64,000 nt of DNA from Callaeas wilsoni (taxonomy: Eukaryota > Chordata > Aves > Passeriformes > Callaeidae): the NCBI GenBank assembly GCA_013398955.1, contig VWPU01009605.1:1-64000 (forward strand), given 5' to 3'. The notes beneath the pieces are model-generated. The model saw only the letters and a list, made by a program, of their open reading frames with translations. It searched no databases and was not told the DNA's origin. This document shows positions 26,801 through 41,800 of this stretch, one piece after another. The position numbers and the translations under genes are program-made. Position 1 is the stretch's first letter, and every line of letters begins with the position of its first letter.

Positions 26801-29800
26801 TAATGTAGTCACATTTGTAATAAAATTACGATATTTCTGTTGCAATCATCCTTATCCCATGTTGGACAAAATGAACTTTCCATTAATAATGTTGCAAGCT
26901 TCATGCTGAGTAAGACTTTATAAACATTGTATATTTTTGCCTTGCAATTTTAGAAGAAAATTACAGTCGTCTCAGCACTGGATAGTTCTGGATCCACAAC
27001 TGTTCAATTTCAGAGCTACTTTTTAAATAGCACAGATGTTTAGGGTGTGATTCAGGTACCTAAAAGTAAGCATTCAGTACCATTTTAGATGCCTTAGCAT
27101 ATCCAAGATACGAGCATACTGCTGGCAAATATGGCACCAAAGGGGAAATATGACCTCTTGAAATCCTTGAACAAATAAAATTGCATTGGACTGCAACATT
27201 TAGGCAACCCAATCCTACCTTACAGACTTCTTCTATGTGTGTAATATTAGGCTCTGAGTTGCTGAATAATAACTTACGTTTACATGTTTTCCCATCGTTA
27301 CGAAGCTTGTATCCTTCAAAACACTGACAAGTATAAGATCTGTCACCATTTACACACAAATGTTCACAGCCATGATCACTTAGAGCACAATGGTCAACTC
27401 CTGAAGAAGCAATCAAAATTATAAAAAAAAATTTAACCAATAATGACTCAATTATTGTTCATCTCTAGTATTTGCATTCCCTATAAACAAGTAAATATAA
27501 ATACATTTAACTTCTTAAACAATTATTCAGTTTCTCATCTGATTATATAGCTTCAACAAAATGTAAGAGGTCCTAGTGATGTACTTTTCATTGTTTGCTT
27601 TAAGCAGAGTTCAGAAATCATACTTTTCTCTGCTTAACATAGCTAAACAGAGTCCATGTCTGGATTGGATTAAAGTGGATTAAAATAAAACAAAATACTT
27701 TGGCAGTGATTTTATATAAGACAGTGGCAAAGACATAAAAGCTACCTTGTGAACATTCTTTAAATAGACTCCAAATGGCCTGAAGTGAGGGTGGCAGTCC
27801 CCAGAACTCACTTGTGGACCTGACCCAGTTGCTGTGGCAGCAAGAAGAAAACCTCTCAGATGTAAATGGGATTTGGTTTGGACTATTCAAGCTTTTACAA
27901 AGAATTGCAAATGACAAATACTGTCAAATATGGTCCACTTTTCATCTAAAATTTCCCAAGTGTTTCTTCTCTGTAATATAAAGACATAGGGCTCCTGGGA
28001 CTTTGCAAGCAGCACTTTCTACTGTCTATTGGCTACACACACTTACTCTTTTTGTAATGAGTTGTCAGAGTACAGATTTGGTTACCATTCAGGTGTTCCC
28101 ATAGTTTTCTTAAGGTCCTTGAGCCAGTGTATATGACACTAGCATGTCCCACATGTTTTCTCACTAGGAGTGGTACGTGTTCATTGCTAATCTCTTCCAT
28201 TCAACTGCTCATTCAGGTAATTGCAAAGTGTCAAAACTCTCTTCATGGTAGACTAAAAATGTTCACAAGGTTTCAACATCTCATCTACAGCTCAAGGAAC
28301 AGGACAAATTGTCCTAAATATATATGAGGACAGGCTTATAAGAAGAGGAGCTATTCAAAAAAGCTCAGTTTCATTGCACTCAGCACCATTTTCACAGAAT
28401 CATAGAATATCCTGAGTTGGAAGGGACTCACTAGTACCAATCAATGTCCTACTACTGGCCTTGCCCAGGACAACCCCAAAACTCACACCATCTGCCTGAG
28501 AATGTTGTCCAAATGCTTCTTGAACTCTGCTGCTAATAGGTTTCCAAGTACAGCCTGGAGGAAAATAACTCAGGAATGAAAAATCATCTCTTGTTACTAC
28601 AAAGGAAAAGGGATTTTCCATTTGCAAGTTGATAAAACTCCATTATTTGGCTGTTTCTAAATTTTCAGTGTTACTACAGATAAATATCTAAAAAAATTGT
28701 TTTTAGTAGACCCTATTGTTGCTACGTGTATACTAACTATACTTCTGTGTTACTGTCTGCCCCCTTCTAAAGTGCTGCAGTGGCAGACAGAAGCAAAGCC
28801 TGTCAAAGTATTGGACGGGGCTAAAAAGATTAGTACAGAGGCACACACAGGGATAAATACAAAGGCAAACTGGCTTTGCTGATTTGCCTCACTTCTCTCT
28901 AGATAATTTTTGTGACTGAGGTCTTGCAGTTTGACTTCTCTTAAGTCTGTGTTGCCTGAGAGCAAGAAAAAGGGTGAACTCTGGAGCTGCTCCAACACTC
29001 TACAAGCTTGAAAAATAATGTACCTTCAAAACCTGGAAAAAGTAGACAGAACACTCTCACCAAAGAGGTCCATAAAAAGTCAACAGGTAAAATGCACTCA
29101 TATTCTTCTTTTTCTGGTTCTTTCTATACATTATTTTTCCAGTGAGAGAGGAAATTCAGCTGTTTGTGAAATTGTATCAATTCTCAATGATCATTAGATT
29201 TATAAAGAGCAGAGAGCTGCCAGGACAACTTGTGCTCACTTACTAAGGGTTCCCATGCTAAATGTAAAGCTCAGTGTGGGGCTCTCAGTTCTCCTCCTGC
29301 CCCGGGTAAGGTGGTGCAGCTTGCCTGGGGGACGCTGCTGTCCACATGACCTGTCAGACACATTTGTCATGAGACTGAATGCGACCCGTCAGACACATTT
29401 GTCATGTGTCCTCAACACCTGGGGATGAATAGGTCTCCCAAAACTTTTCTGAATGTGTGAGGACTAATGGTTATCTTGACAAGTATTCTTTCCTAAATAC
29501 TTTTTCTGTTTCTGCTTTCAAATAATTATTGAAGTATTACTGAAACGCAGACTGTAAGAATAAATTCAAGGCGAGTCCTCTTCCCTGTATGAAAACAGAA
29601 ACCTTTCCCAAGGGAGCTGAAATGAAGGATGTTCTCGCAAGACTTACGTGTGCAGGTTTTTAGGTCCTCATTGATGACAAATCCTTCAGAGCACTGACAG
29701 ACATAGGAGTCACCTGTATTTAGGCACAGTTGCTCGCAGCCATGATTGCTTTCAACACAGTGGTCCACTCCTATTGATTTGTGTTAATGATTGAAGAAGT

Positions 29801-32800
29801 CACATGGGTGTCTTAGATACATAAACTATGACACTGTCGTTAGTACATGATGCTTTTGCAGAGCAAGGGAAAAAGATCAGTACAGTTTTTTACTTATGCA
29901 AGTATGCCCACCTACTTGAGTAACCTGAGTTAATTAATAACACCTAAGTGAAATTAATACAACAATCCTACTTGGCAGACAACAAACTTGGTGAAGTGCA
30001 GATTTCCTTTGCCAAAAATCACAATGTGATTGAACTAACACAAAGTGGAGAGAAAGGAGAATCCTGAAGCCCAGTTTGCTCTCACTCACAGAATCATGCT
30101 TTCCTTCTTTAAAACCAAGACTCTCTCTTCTGTTCACCATTAAATTTTCACAGAAAATATGAGTATTAGTAATTTTTGAAATAGAAATTATGGCTTTCAG
30201 ATTGTTTCATAAAGATAAAATTCTTTTTTCAACAGGATAAGAAATCACCAATTTAAAACTTTAACCTCCCAACAGGTTCAAGCAGTTAAAACCTAGAGGG
30301 GGACAGATAGAAATTATGAGTGTGAGAGTGTCTTAACACGTTCCATTTCTTTCATTTTCCTATTCCTATTCCAAGTAAGATAAAATGGAATATGTCTTCT
30401 AAGTCTTGTATGCAACTAGTTGTGTGAAAGACAAAAGGTGGGGGACGGGAGAGACGTGTGAACTGGGTTTAAAAAATGTATTTCCTCACAGCGGACAGCA
30501 AAGCTGTAGGGTGAGATACGTGCACTTGCAGATGTACTATGCAATTTGCTGACTCTGTGAGTATAGAAAAAGGACATTTTAGGCAAAAAGCTTTGAACTT
30601 CCTCATAGTGTTTTACTGCTGGTTTGTTAATGGCTAATTTTAGTTATATAGGCCCAAAACACTTTAGCTTAACTTGATCAAAAGTCGTGCAGTTCCCTCA
30701 GACACAAAGTCTCGCATGTCTCCTTTGCAAATCATTTACAGATGTGAACAGACATGTCTGCAGCAATTTGTTTACCTTTTAAAAAAAAATCTGTACTTAA
30801 TGTTAAATCACTTATTCTAAATATTTCTGTTTATTGGTTTATTTAACTAAGCAACGAGTTTGCAGTAATTGGTCCAGATTTACCATTATACATAGAGAGA
30901 CAACGTAGGCTTGAACAAATGAAGCTGAGCTGTCAGTTTTTACTAGCTAAAGCAAGTTCCAGCTGGAACCTCCTCCTTTTTCCAAGAGTTCACATCATCA
31001 TGAAGAGGCTTGTGTAACTTCTCAGAGCACACAAAAAATGTGGAAAAAAAAAAGAAAATACCCATATTCTTTGTGAAAAATTACATCTGTTTGGCTCCAT
31101 CTTTTCAGTACAAACACCCACACAAACATGAATTTTTAACATTTAAATACTTGGGGCTCTCATGCAGAATTTTGTAATACACTGTTTCAAAGGGTGCAGT
31201 AATCACAAAGGTGCTAATTACCAGGCTTTGGAAATCACTATAACCGTAAATTTTGTGATCATGTGTGCTTTATGACGTGTAAAAAAAATGCAAGCAGGGG
31301 AAAGGACTGGGGAAGGCTCACTGTTTTTACAAGCAAGGAATGTCTTAGGATATATTAATTTTTAGAAATTCAATTTGAGATAGTCTAAAACTTTAATTGT
31401 CAAAAAGTCACAACACATCCAGTTTACTTTAAATATGGCTTTACCATAGTTTATTTAAAAATTATTATTCCCTGTCCTATCAAGCTTTTAAGAAATTTCA
31501 GTGACTGAGTATTCCTCTGGAAAAGTATATTTTAAGTACATGGGGAAAAACGCTGCCAATATTTTAGGTGATATGCAAAACGGTTCTCTGCAATAAAACT
31601 CTTCTAAAACTGGGTGACGCCAAGCGGGCAGTGCTGTTGGGGTTCTCTGGGGCAACACTGATCCTTCATTTAGCAACATTCTTCTGAACAAGGACACTCC
31701 ATTGAATGGATCACTGAAGCTGTAACCATTCAGAAGAGATGGGTCTCTCCATATGTCCAGACATCAGCATACAGCAGTATGAGGTGTGCAGGTTACACAG
31801 CCCATAGCAATGATATGGACGTTCAGCAGCAAGCACTGCCTTCGTGTTAGACAGTGCCTTTGTGTGAAGTGGCCGAACGCATTTCCCCAGTTATTTGGAT
31901 TGGAGAAAATGATGCTTTAGTTCTCTGTTGGATCTGGGATTTCACTATAGCATTACTTCACTAGGCCTGGCTTGTGGTGGACTTTGCAGTAACATAGGTT
32001 TGCATGACTCAGAAGTATCTCAGAAGGGACCCAGGAGTGTTTTCTCACTCTGCTCACACCTCTCCCCTGCAGTAAACTAGTCACTGCAGTTCATGAGACA
32101 CACTCATTGCTGCACGTATTGCCACGGTGGTGTTGGTGTATCTGGGATGACATTTGCACACAAATGACTCTTCCATGTTAACACATTCATGTTCACAGTC
32201 ATGCTGACCTAAAGCACAGAAGTTTACGTCTGTGAAGTGAAAAACTGAAGCCAGTCATAAGGGTTTCTGAAGTAAAACGGCTTAGAAAAACTCACTTTTC
32301 TTAAACAATACTGGATTCTGTCCTGTGGACACCTACTAAACCTGACAATGAGATGAGGATCTGAGAGCAGACTGCAAAAACTCAGCTATGTAAGGCTTCA
32401 CTTTGACCCCCACAGATCTCCTCCTGTAGTCACCAGAGGTCACACATGGTGGTGAAGGAGGAATGCCTGGTGCTTGTCACCACTCATCTATTGTCCCTGA
32501 TTTCTGAAAAGGGCATGTATGCAAAACTTCTGCTTTATTTTACAAGCTTAGCTAACATAACCCTTGTTACAAGATTTGAAATAGGAGCTTAATCCTGGAA
32601 ACATCACCAGATTTGCAGCCAAATCCAAAGCCTCATAAGGAAAAATACCCCAAATGGGAATTACAATTTGCCTTTAATTTGCAATTACATCCTTGGCAAT
32701 AAATATTTTATACAATGCTGTTCTTTTGCTCACCAAGGCTATTGAATCTATAAAACCTGAATGTATTAAAATACCATATAGATAATAAAAAGCAGAATAG

Positions 32801-35800
32801 CATGGACGACTGCAAAACCAGCACTGTGCAGACAAAAATGTGAGAACACATCTTTAGGAATGAACAAAAATACAGTTTTGAAACCAGATACATTTTTTGA
32901 GTGTCTAGAAATAGAATTAGATTGCTCCAAACAAGTTTATTATTCATAAAATATCAGCAGTACAATTTTCTCCCCCCAACAACTGAGTCACGAGATCAGG
33001 CTATTTCATTTTGCTGAATATATTCTCCCTAAACATTAACACATTAAAAATGTGCTGTGATTCCAGGCCCCTACTCAAGAAGAGCTGTAACAGTAAGTCC
33101 TTCTAAAGTAAATAGCATGTATGATTGGTTTATAACATTGACATTGCTCATGCTGTTTTTACAATTTTTTAGGAAACTGTGAAGTTTTGTGTGTGACTCT
33201 AAGTTGATTTTGATAGCTGTGTTGTCTGTTCAATACATTTCCAAGCTGATGAAAGGTGTCTGTCCTTGGCTAAACCAACTGGGCAAAACAAGGTGTTTTT
33301 TTTTTTAATTTCAAAGCTGCTTGTGTCTTTACAGGCCAATGCTAGAAAGTTTCAAATAAGTAATAAACTTATTTATTGTGGTTCCTACACTAATCCTCAG
33401 GTTTCCATAAAAGTCTTCAAAAATGTCTAATATACAAAGTAATCTCCAAAACAGAAAAATGTATATTTTCCCAGCATGATTCATTCAGTTAAAATTCAAG
33501 TTTATAATGAAACATTTGTTTCAACCTTAATTACAGAGAAAATGTCCATCCCTTCAGAAGGGAAACAATTCACTGAAGGTTGAAGAAATATAAGCAGATG
33601 AACTTTACTATGTCCAAAGGATTACTCACTTTTGCATGTTTTCTCATCTGGATTAAGTCTAAACCCTTCTTGGCATCGACAAAAATAGGAATCATCTGTA
33701 TTAACACATTCCTGTTCACAGCCATGGTCCTGAAGAGAACAATAGTCTGGTTCTAAATGATAAAAATGTTTGTGTCAGTGAGTAATATAATTTCTCAGAA
33801 ATAAACTAGGTAAAAATGAGTTATTTTGTTTTCTGTTCTTTTGCCTTTTTATTTTCCTTAGGCACCGTTTCGGTGTTTTACCACATTATTTCAAACCATG
33901 AAAATAAAATGGGTTTTTTTCCCAAATATCTGCTATATTTAGGTACACCTGACATATACTACAAAGAATTATTTGAGAACAGAAGTAGTTCATGCACTAG
34001 AGAAGTTAGAATCTTAAATATTTCTTAACATTTTGCAGCTAAGCCTTATACACTGCCTTATCAAAATTGCCTCTATTCACTCAGAGCATGTTAGACATGA
34101 TGTATAATAAACACACAAACATGCTTTTGAATGTGGTTCATTAGATCACAGCAGGGCAACCAGGTCATCAGGAGTGTGGATGTTTTTAACAGCTCTGAGT
34201 GCTTGCTTCACAATTCTTCCATTTGAAATGCCCATGGAAGACAAGATGAGCAGTCTAGAAACAGCTACCACTTGCAGATAAAGGACCTTAGAAATGAAAG
34301 CAATTGTGCACTGAGCACTGAGATATTTCCCAAATACTGTTTGTTATTATTGATGAAGTCAAAGAACCTGACATTCACTTAGGTGCAGTGTCTGCCCATC
34401 ACTTAGTTTTGTGTCAGTGCAGTTAATTTATATGAGTGAAAAATGGTCCTAGCCCCTCAGCACTGCTAAAAATGTAAAAACAAGTCACAAATTACATAAA
34501 TCACACTTCAAAAAATATCCAGGCACTTTTGAACATCTCATTATACAACCTGAAAACTCAGGGGGTTTTATTATTCCCAGAAGTTAATTAATTATTATTC
34601 CCAGAGGTGATTTGCTTTTAGAGGCATGGAGAGTCATTTCTTCGGATTTGTGGCAGGTTAATGGAATTGAGTCTTTATATGTAATGAAAGCCCTTAGTGA
34701 TAATAAACCACCTATATTTTCAGAATAAACAAAGTGGAATGTGACTTTCTAAGAAAACTTGGAAGGACTATTTTATAGTTTATGAACACCACTCTGTATA
34801 TTAATTAACATTCATAACTTTAATTAACATTTCCTTTACCAAAGTGTTTTTGACAGCATATGCACACACATATATACATAACATGGAGACACTTAATCGG
34901 TTTACCAAAATGAAAATTAGAAAATATAGTTTGCTCAAGAGTGCACTGAAGAGACAGAACCCGTAAAGCCACGTGTGCACCAGAGGAATATTGCTGTATG
35001 CCTTCTGGACCTACTCAGTGCTGTGACGCATTTATCTGCTCAAATCCTTCCTCACTCAAGTGTGTGGGAGAGACTTTTCCTGGATAACTGATTCTGAAGA
35101 TGACCACAAGGGTTGAAAAATATGTATTATCTTAGCTGAAACCTTGAGGCTATTCTGTTTGAGACACTAAAAACACACTTCACAGGGCTTCATTAACACA
35201 GCCCAGATTAAGGGCCTTTCGTAAAGAACAACAGCTGAGCCTCAGCAGCCCCCACTACAAGCACTTCTGCCATCTGTCCTCTTGAGGGGAGCAGCAAGAG
35301 TGGCAGGAGTCTCCTTAAGAGCAGCTTGAATGTCCTCCACCTGCCACACTGATAAACCAAATTCGCTGTGCTCTTCCAGCCATAGAGCACTCTGATGGTG
35401 TTGGCAAGGTTGCCTTCACGAGCACTGCTTCTTGAGTTTCATTCTAAGAACTCTGGAATAGTTCCCAGAGAAAACATTTGTTAGATATGCATGGCCATAC
35501 TGACAACACTTATATTTCCAAGCATTTCTTTGTGGCCATGAGCATAAAGGCTTACTTTCTATTTTTGAAAGGGAAGTCAGGAGTCTGAGACAATCACGAG
35601 ATCTCGGGAGTGGGCGCCTCAGGCCTGCTTGCTGATGCAGAGAACTGGTCTGGCATGGGTGTGAGTCTTGACTACTTGGCATCATCCCTGAGACCCAGTA
35701 CATAAGCCAAATATGTAGAAATTTATGTTAAAAGTTTTAGTCACAAACATTTTACATCCAGTGATCTGTAGTTTGTTTGTTTGTATTGTTTATGCTGACT

Positions 35801-38800
35801 CAAATGCAGTGTGATTCATAACATAAGGGAAGTAGGGGACACTTTTGCTCTGAAGAGCTCTCATGCTGTCTTGACTTTCGCAGCATTAAGAGCTACACAG
35901 TTTTTTCATTCATGCTTTAATTTATCAGCAAGGCTCAGAGGATATCAAGTGTAAGGAAAAGTGGCTTAGTAAGTTTTCTTTGTGCTTTTTTATGCCCGAT
36001 ATACTGTCTTGAGCAACAGATAGAGAATAGAGACAGGTCAAACCTGAAATACTACTTTCCCAGAACAGTCTCTCAGATGTCAGCATTCTGTGAATCATCA
36101 ATTTCAACACGTTAAAATAAAGCATACAGTTATGCCATAAACTAAAAATCAGTCAAGGTATATGACATGTTTATGCAGTTTTAAGAACTTTCTTTGGTTC
36201 AAACTGGAGGAGAAAACACTGCTTAAAATCCACATTCTTAAATCAAAGAAATTTAAAAAACTTGTGCTTGGGCAGTGGAAAGCACACTAAAGTAAGATTT
36301 CAAATATATATGGACGCGGAAGTATATGTGGAGGTGTAATTAGCCGGCCTTTAGCTGACAGCTGCTTGACAAATGGGAATGTTAATACAAGCTACAAACG
36401 ATGTTAACCACTACAAACCATACTCTGGCCCTTGGGAAGGAGAAATTTCATCTCCTCGACTCTGACCATCTAAAAATTATGTGTCCAGTCTGGCAAGTCA
36501 TCCAGACCCCCTGCATATTCAAGGAAAACACAGGCACTTCCATAAATTTGTCTCAGAACTGGGAGCAATCACCTTTGAGAAGTGTATTTCCCTTGATGAT
36601 AAGAACACCTGTACAGCCTGGATACGTTTTCTTCCTAAATGTTAAATTTAAGCGAAATAGATACCAACACAATACACAATATAGATACAGTCTATGGGCT
36701 AACTAAGTCTCTCACTAGAAGGACTGAAATGCCCCTCAGGCTGGGAAAACACAGAAATGCAGTGCTATATTGATGCATTTTTTTCAGAAATAATGTTTGA
36801 ACACATTATTCAATGATATGGGCTAAATTCACCACTGGCAGCAGCAAACATCTAAAACTAATGGAGCTTGCCAGCTTACAGGCACAATAGTAACATTTCT
36901 TTATCAAAGCCCACATTTATGAAGAAAGTTAACGAAGAAGGTACATTAAGGTTTTCCCTTGACATTTCCTTAAAGGGAGTTATGACATTAAACACCGTGG
37001 AGGTTTTAGCTTGTTTTCCCAATTATGGGAGGCCTTGGTAGGAGTATTTTCTGGTCTGTCAGTTCCCCTTCACTTTATGTCCATTCCTAACTCCAGTAAT
37101 TTTTGATCTTTTTAGCCTGGTATCAAATTTGACAAATAACAGACAAGCAAAGCCATGAAGTTATCATAAGCTGGTGGTAACATGGAAGCCTGGCAGAAGA
37201 TACTGATATTGCCAGAGCTTTGTCACACTATCAGAAAACTCACTCTGGAAAAAAGTCCACAGAAAAATAGACTGCAATGTTTCTTCTGATTGGGAAACTA
37301 CTCATAATTTTAGATCATTTTACAAAGCAAACTGATTATAAATTGTCTTGTCCAGACTTGTTTGTTTACCCAGCTAGAGAGATTATATTCTTACTGAAAA
37401 AGCCTGAATAATCAAAGAGAAATGCAACACAAAGCTTTGGCTTTTTGCTGTTGAAAAGGAGCTGGGTTTCATGTTAAAAGCTCTCTGTTCATAGGAGGGA
37501 CTCCTACCCTTAGCCCCTCCCCTCAAAACAACTTGCTTTGCTTTCAAGACCCTTGGCTTCCAGGGCACTCCAACATTTTCTATACCTGATGCATTACTCA
37601 GCATTCCCAGGACCAGTGGGAGTATTACTGCTGACAGCTGGAAGACAGAAGAAGTACAAACTGTTCATAATTAAACTTATCACAACTTACTTCTGCAAGT
37701 TCTTTTGTCTGGATTTAAAATGAACCCTGGGTGGCATTTACAGTAATAGGAGTCCTCAGTGTTAACACATTCATGTTGGCAACCATGGTTATCCAAAGCA
37801 CAGTAGTCTACAACTGAAAAAGAACAAGATCAACATGTGCAATTAGAAAAATAAATCAGAATTATTATGCATAGATATTATGGTACTAATGACACACAGT
37901 AGCTATAAAAAAAAAGGAAAAGCTGACATAATTTCTGTCCTGAAAAGCCTTTCTGCAAAAAGCAGTGCACTTACAATACCAGTTGGTAAATTAGATTTTA
38001 AATGAGTCCTGAATAATTTCTCAACTTTGAACATTTATCAATTCTTATATTGTCAGGAGTCTTTTCAACATGGTTTCTCAGATCTGGAAACCATGCCTTA
38101 GTGAGTAACTCTGTCCAGATGTTCACACTGTAGGCCAGGGCACAGCAAAGTTTGTTTGATTTAGTTCTGCCTTCTGTCTCTCAAGTCCCAGTCCTGGAAT
38201 TGCTCTACTTTCCCTTAGTTCCCTCTCAGCTGTATTAATTCTCAAGAGCTGTTCCTGTAGCCTGAGTATATAGGAGAACCTTGGCATTACCTTCTACACT
38301 GAGGACCGTCACCGTACATTCATTCCCTCTAATGTGCCCCAGATTCATTCCGTACAAAGCAACTACAACTACAAAGCCTGAGAGCTCCAGGCTGATATTC
38401 ACCACAGATATTTTGCTTATATAATGCCTTTTGCAAGAAAAAAAAAAAAATCACAGCCAGTCCACTCACTTATTTAATAAGTCTGGTCATTTATTACACA
38501 AATCCATATTTAAAAGTTAGATTGCCAAAGGGTAATAAAGTAATACTTCAGAGTTTACCCTGTCAAGCCCATTCAAAGTTGCTAAAGAAATTAAAGGGTT
38601 TTTTAAAATTTCTTTGCAGTTAAGCTTCATCTTCACAACAAAAGTCTTAGAAGAAATTAAAGACAAGTCGCAAAGCTGGTGCTCTGCCTGCAAAGAGCTG
38701 CCAGGGGTCGTTAGGAAAGCATAGCTGATTCTTTCTGCAGAAGACAGTAATGTGCTTAGCTTCATACCAAGAGAGGTTCCTCTCTGCTAATTGAGCAAAT

Positions 38801-41800
38801 TTTTTCACTGCTTTATACTGCTGAGCCTTAGAAATTTGTTTAAGACGCGGTAATTTGTTTTAATGAAATCAATTCTTTCTTCAATTGCCCCACCTATATA
38901 AATCAGGCACACTCAAGTGTGCTACTATATTTAGTCAAGACCATCTAGTCAGGAAAGCAGATAACCTATTCAGTTACTTTGAAAGAGTTTCTTTTAACCC
39001 TTCAGAATATTTGTGTTGAATCAGGTCATATTCAACTACTTACTGGCTACCATGTGATACCATTTTCCTGGCAAGCACTTTCCTGCTTCCAGACTGAATC
39101 GATTCATATTAAAACCTATTTACTGAATACATGTTTCAAGGATATAATGTGTCATACAATTAGCTTTCCTCTTAAATTCATTCTAACCACATGCACATTT
39201 TCAAGTGTTTAAAAGACACATTTAGAAATAGGTAGGCCAAAGAATATATGCTATTTAGCATCATGCCAGGGAAACAGCCTATATGGATGTCTCTGTAAAG
39301 TCACCTCCTCCTCCTCCTCTGCATTTAAACCTCAACAAAATTAATTTCTACGGCAGTACCTACAACTACCCAACTAATGATTATAACACTGAGAATAGAA
39401 TATGTTGGAAGAGATACACAATTGACCATTTAGTCCAACTGCTTGACCAGTTCAGAGTTGGCTTTGTCCAAATGCCTCTCACACACTGACAGGCTTGGAG
39501 CATCCATCTCCTGCAGGAAGCCTGTTCCAGTGTTTCACCATCCTCTTGGGAAAGAAATGCTTCCCAATGTCCACTCTACACCTCCCCTGGCACAGCTTTG
39601 AACCATTCCCACATGTCCTGCTCCTGGGAGAAGAGCTCAGAATGGAGCTCCCTCTCCACATCCCCTCCTCATTAAGCTGTACAGAAAGATAAGGTCGCTC
39701 ATTTAGTCTCCTCACCAAACCAGACAAAACCAGAGTTCTCAGCTGCTTCTCACAGAACATTTCTTCCAGTCCTTTCACCAGCTTTGTTGTTTTAGAGACA
39801 ACTAAACAAGTCTCAGAATGCTTTATTATGAGCATCTGAGCAACTCTGACCCTAATCACTTTCAGATGACAGTCTCTGGAGGGAAGAACTGTACCTTCTT
39901 ATGGCTATGCAGTTGCTAATGTATCTTAGACAGAAAGGAAAAAAACCAACAAAATAAATAACCAATTTTTTCAGGCTTGCTTTTTAGCATTTATATCCTT
40001 CTGAGCTCTTACTCTCAGAAGTAAGTCTGTTGGCCTGTAAGAACAATGAGTTCTTTACAGGCCAATAATTACTTACAATAATTTAAGTAATGCCTATCTG
40101 TTAACACAGTTAAGAACATCTGCTTGACAATTGTTTTTGGTGATAAGTATTATTCGTATCATTCCTTTTTTCCCAATAATTTTTATACACAAATTGCACT
40201 AATTACAGGCAGACTTAGCCTTGCAGAACGGCACTAGTAATTGACCTATAAACTCATTTCAGTTTAAGCTTTGTGCTTTATTTTGGTGGTACTTGTTTAG
40301 AAGGGAAACTTATCAATAGCACTCCAGCCAGCAAGTAGGTAGGTTGTCCATGGAGTTAAATCTTCCTAAAAGACTGAGAAAATTTATAAATTTGCGTGTC
40401 TTATACTGAGATACTGTTATCCTTTAGTTGCTATACAGAAAATATACACAGGTCGTATAAGAGCAAAGCAGAATAATATTTTCCTAATTAATGGAAGTTT
40501 CATTATTTTCATATTTCTATGCTGAGTCATGAGATATCCCTTAGAATGTGAAAACTTAACGTTTCACTGTGTTTAGTTTTATCTCATGTCTATTTCAATA
40601 AGAAATTTTTCTAAATGATTAATTAGTGTCCTTTTTAGTGAGCAAACTATTAATTCAGTTGTCATCTCTGCATATTTGTTCCACCTTGTTTTTCTCACTT
40701 GGTATTAGTTAGTAAGTAATGAGAACCGTCTTTTATTTCCAGTTACCAGTTCTGCACTCTGGGTGCTTACACTGCCCTCTCTGAACCGTGGACTGCATGG
40801 GTCACCTTGCTCTTGAATGGTTGGTTGACCCCTGTGATGTTTATAGAGGTTATTCAGGCTTGGGAGGATGAAGTAAGTTAAGGAGAAGGGTAGGACAAAA
40901 AGGTGACAGAGTAAGTAAAGGCATAAGGAGGATGAAAAAGAGTGTGAGGGAAGAACAGAGCAGACTCATGGAAGACTCATAAGAACCTAAAAAGCAGCCA
41001 AAAAAATCCAGCAGTGCCAGGACTGCAGAGAGGTGCCAGCAGCCAAACCACTGCCAGGAAAAGAGGACCCAAGCCCAGCAGCTGCAGAAATATGGAGACA
41101 GTCTAGCACTAGTGCCAGGAAAGAGAGGACAGCATGTCCAAGGTGGAGGGACTGAGTGTCCAGCAGCATGATGGAGAAAGGATGGCTCATTACCACCAAA
41201 CTGCAACTGACAGGACTTTGTCCATGTGAAAAACAGTCCAAAAAAGGCAAAGTGATAGTGCTGTGCCAGCCATACCTACTGCTGAGCAGACAGTTTCAAA
41301 TATTGTTTAGCCTACAAATTTGTTCATAAACTGTGCGTTGCAAACACCTTGCTTGAATGGACACATTGTGAGTTCTGGCTGAGATTTCATATAATTATTG
41401 CCATTCAGGTAACTGGCTGGCATATGTCACTAAAGCAATTGGTATCACCACTGATCCTTAAATTAGCCCATTAGAAAAATACAATAAACATGCCTGTGAA
41501 ATGAAGTTTCGGCACTTTCTCATTTGCTTTTGCTAGAGTTAAAACTTTAGGAAGTCTTAGATATCTTAGATGGAAACCTTTGACTCCTTCCAAGAATAAC
41601 ACAACGTGTATTTCCTACTGAAATTCTCTTTTCATTCTCTGGAAGGGGAGGAGAGAGTAACCTTAATGAAGTCACTGCTTTTTGCAAAATTGTTATTGTT
41701 CTCAGTGATCTCTAGTATATGCGTACATTAAGATCTTTCTTCTGATCCTGCTCATTTGATAATAAATACTTCACAGAAAGGAAGGGTTAACTAGCTTAAG

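Larger units (their letters stand above)
27401..29647. other. MATN2: MATN2 intron with one CR1 fragment
   Basis: 2.2 kb between EGF exons 6 and 7. Contains a CR1 3' fragment (28392-28558) and a 35-bp-period direct repeat (29348-29406). Nothing else recognised. Confidence 0.55.

Noticed and set aside
20136..27400. Regularly spaced similar sequences as a possible CRISPR or satellite array
   Set aside because: Each unit is a 123-bp EGF exon with splice sites. Spacings vary from 94 bp to 3 kb and the units are diverged in sequence but conserved in cysteines.
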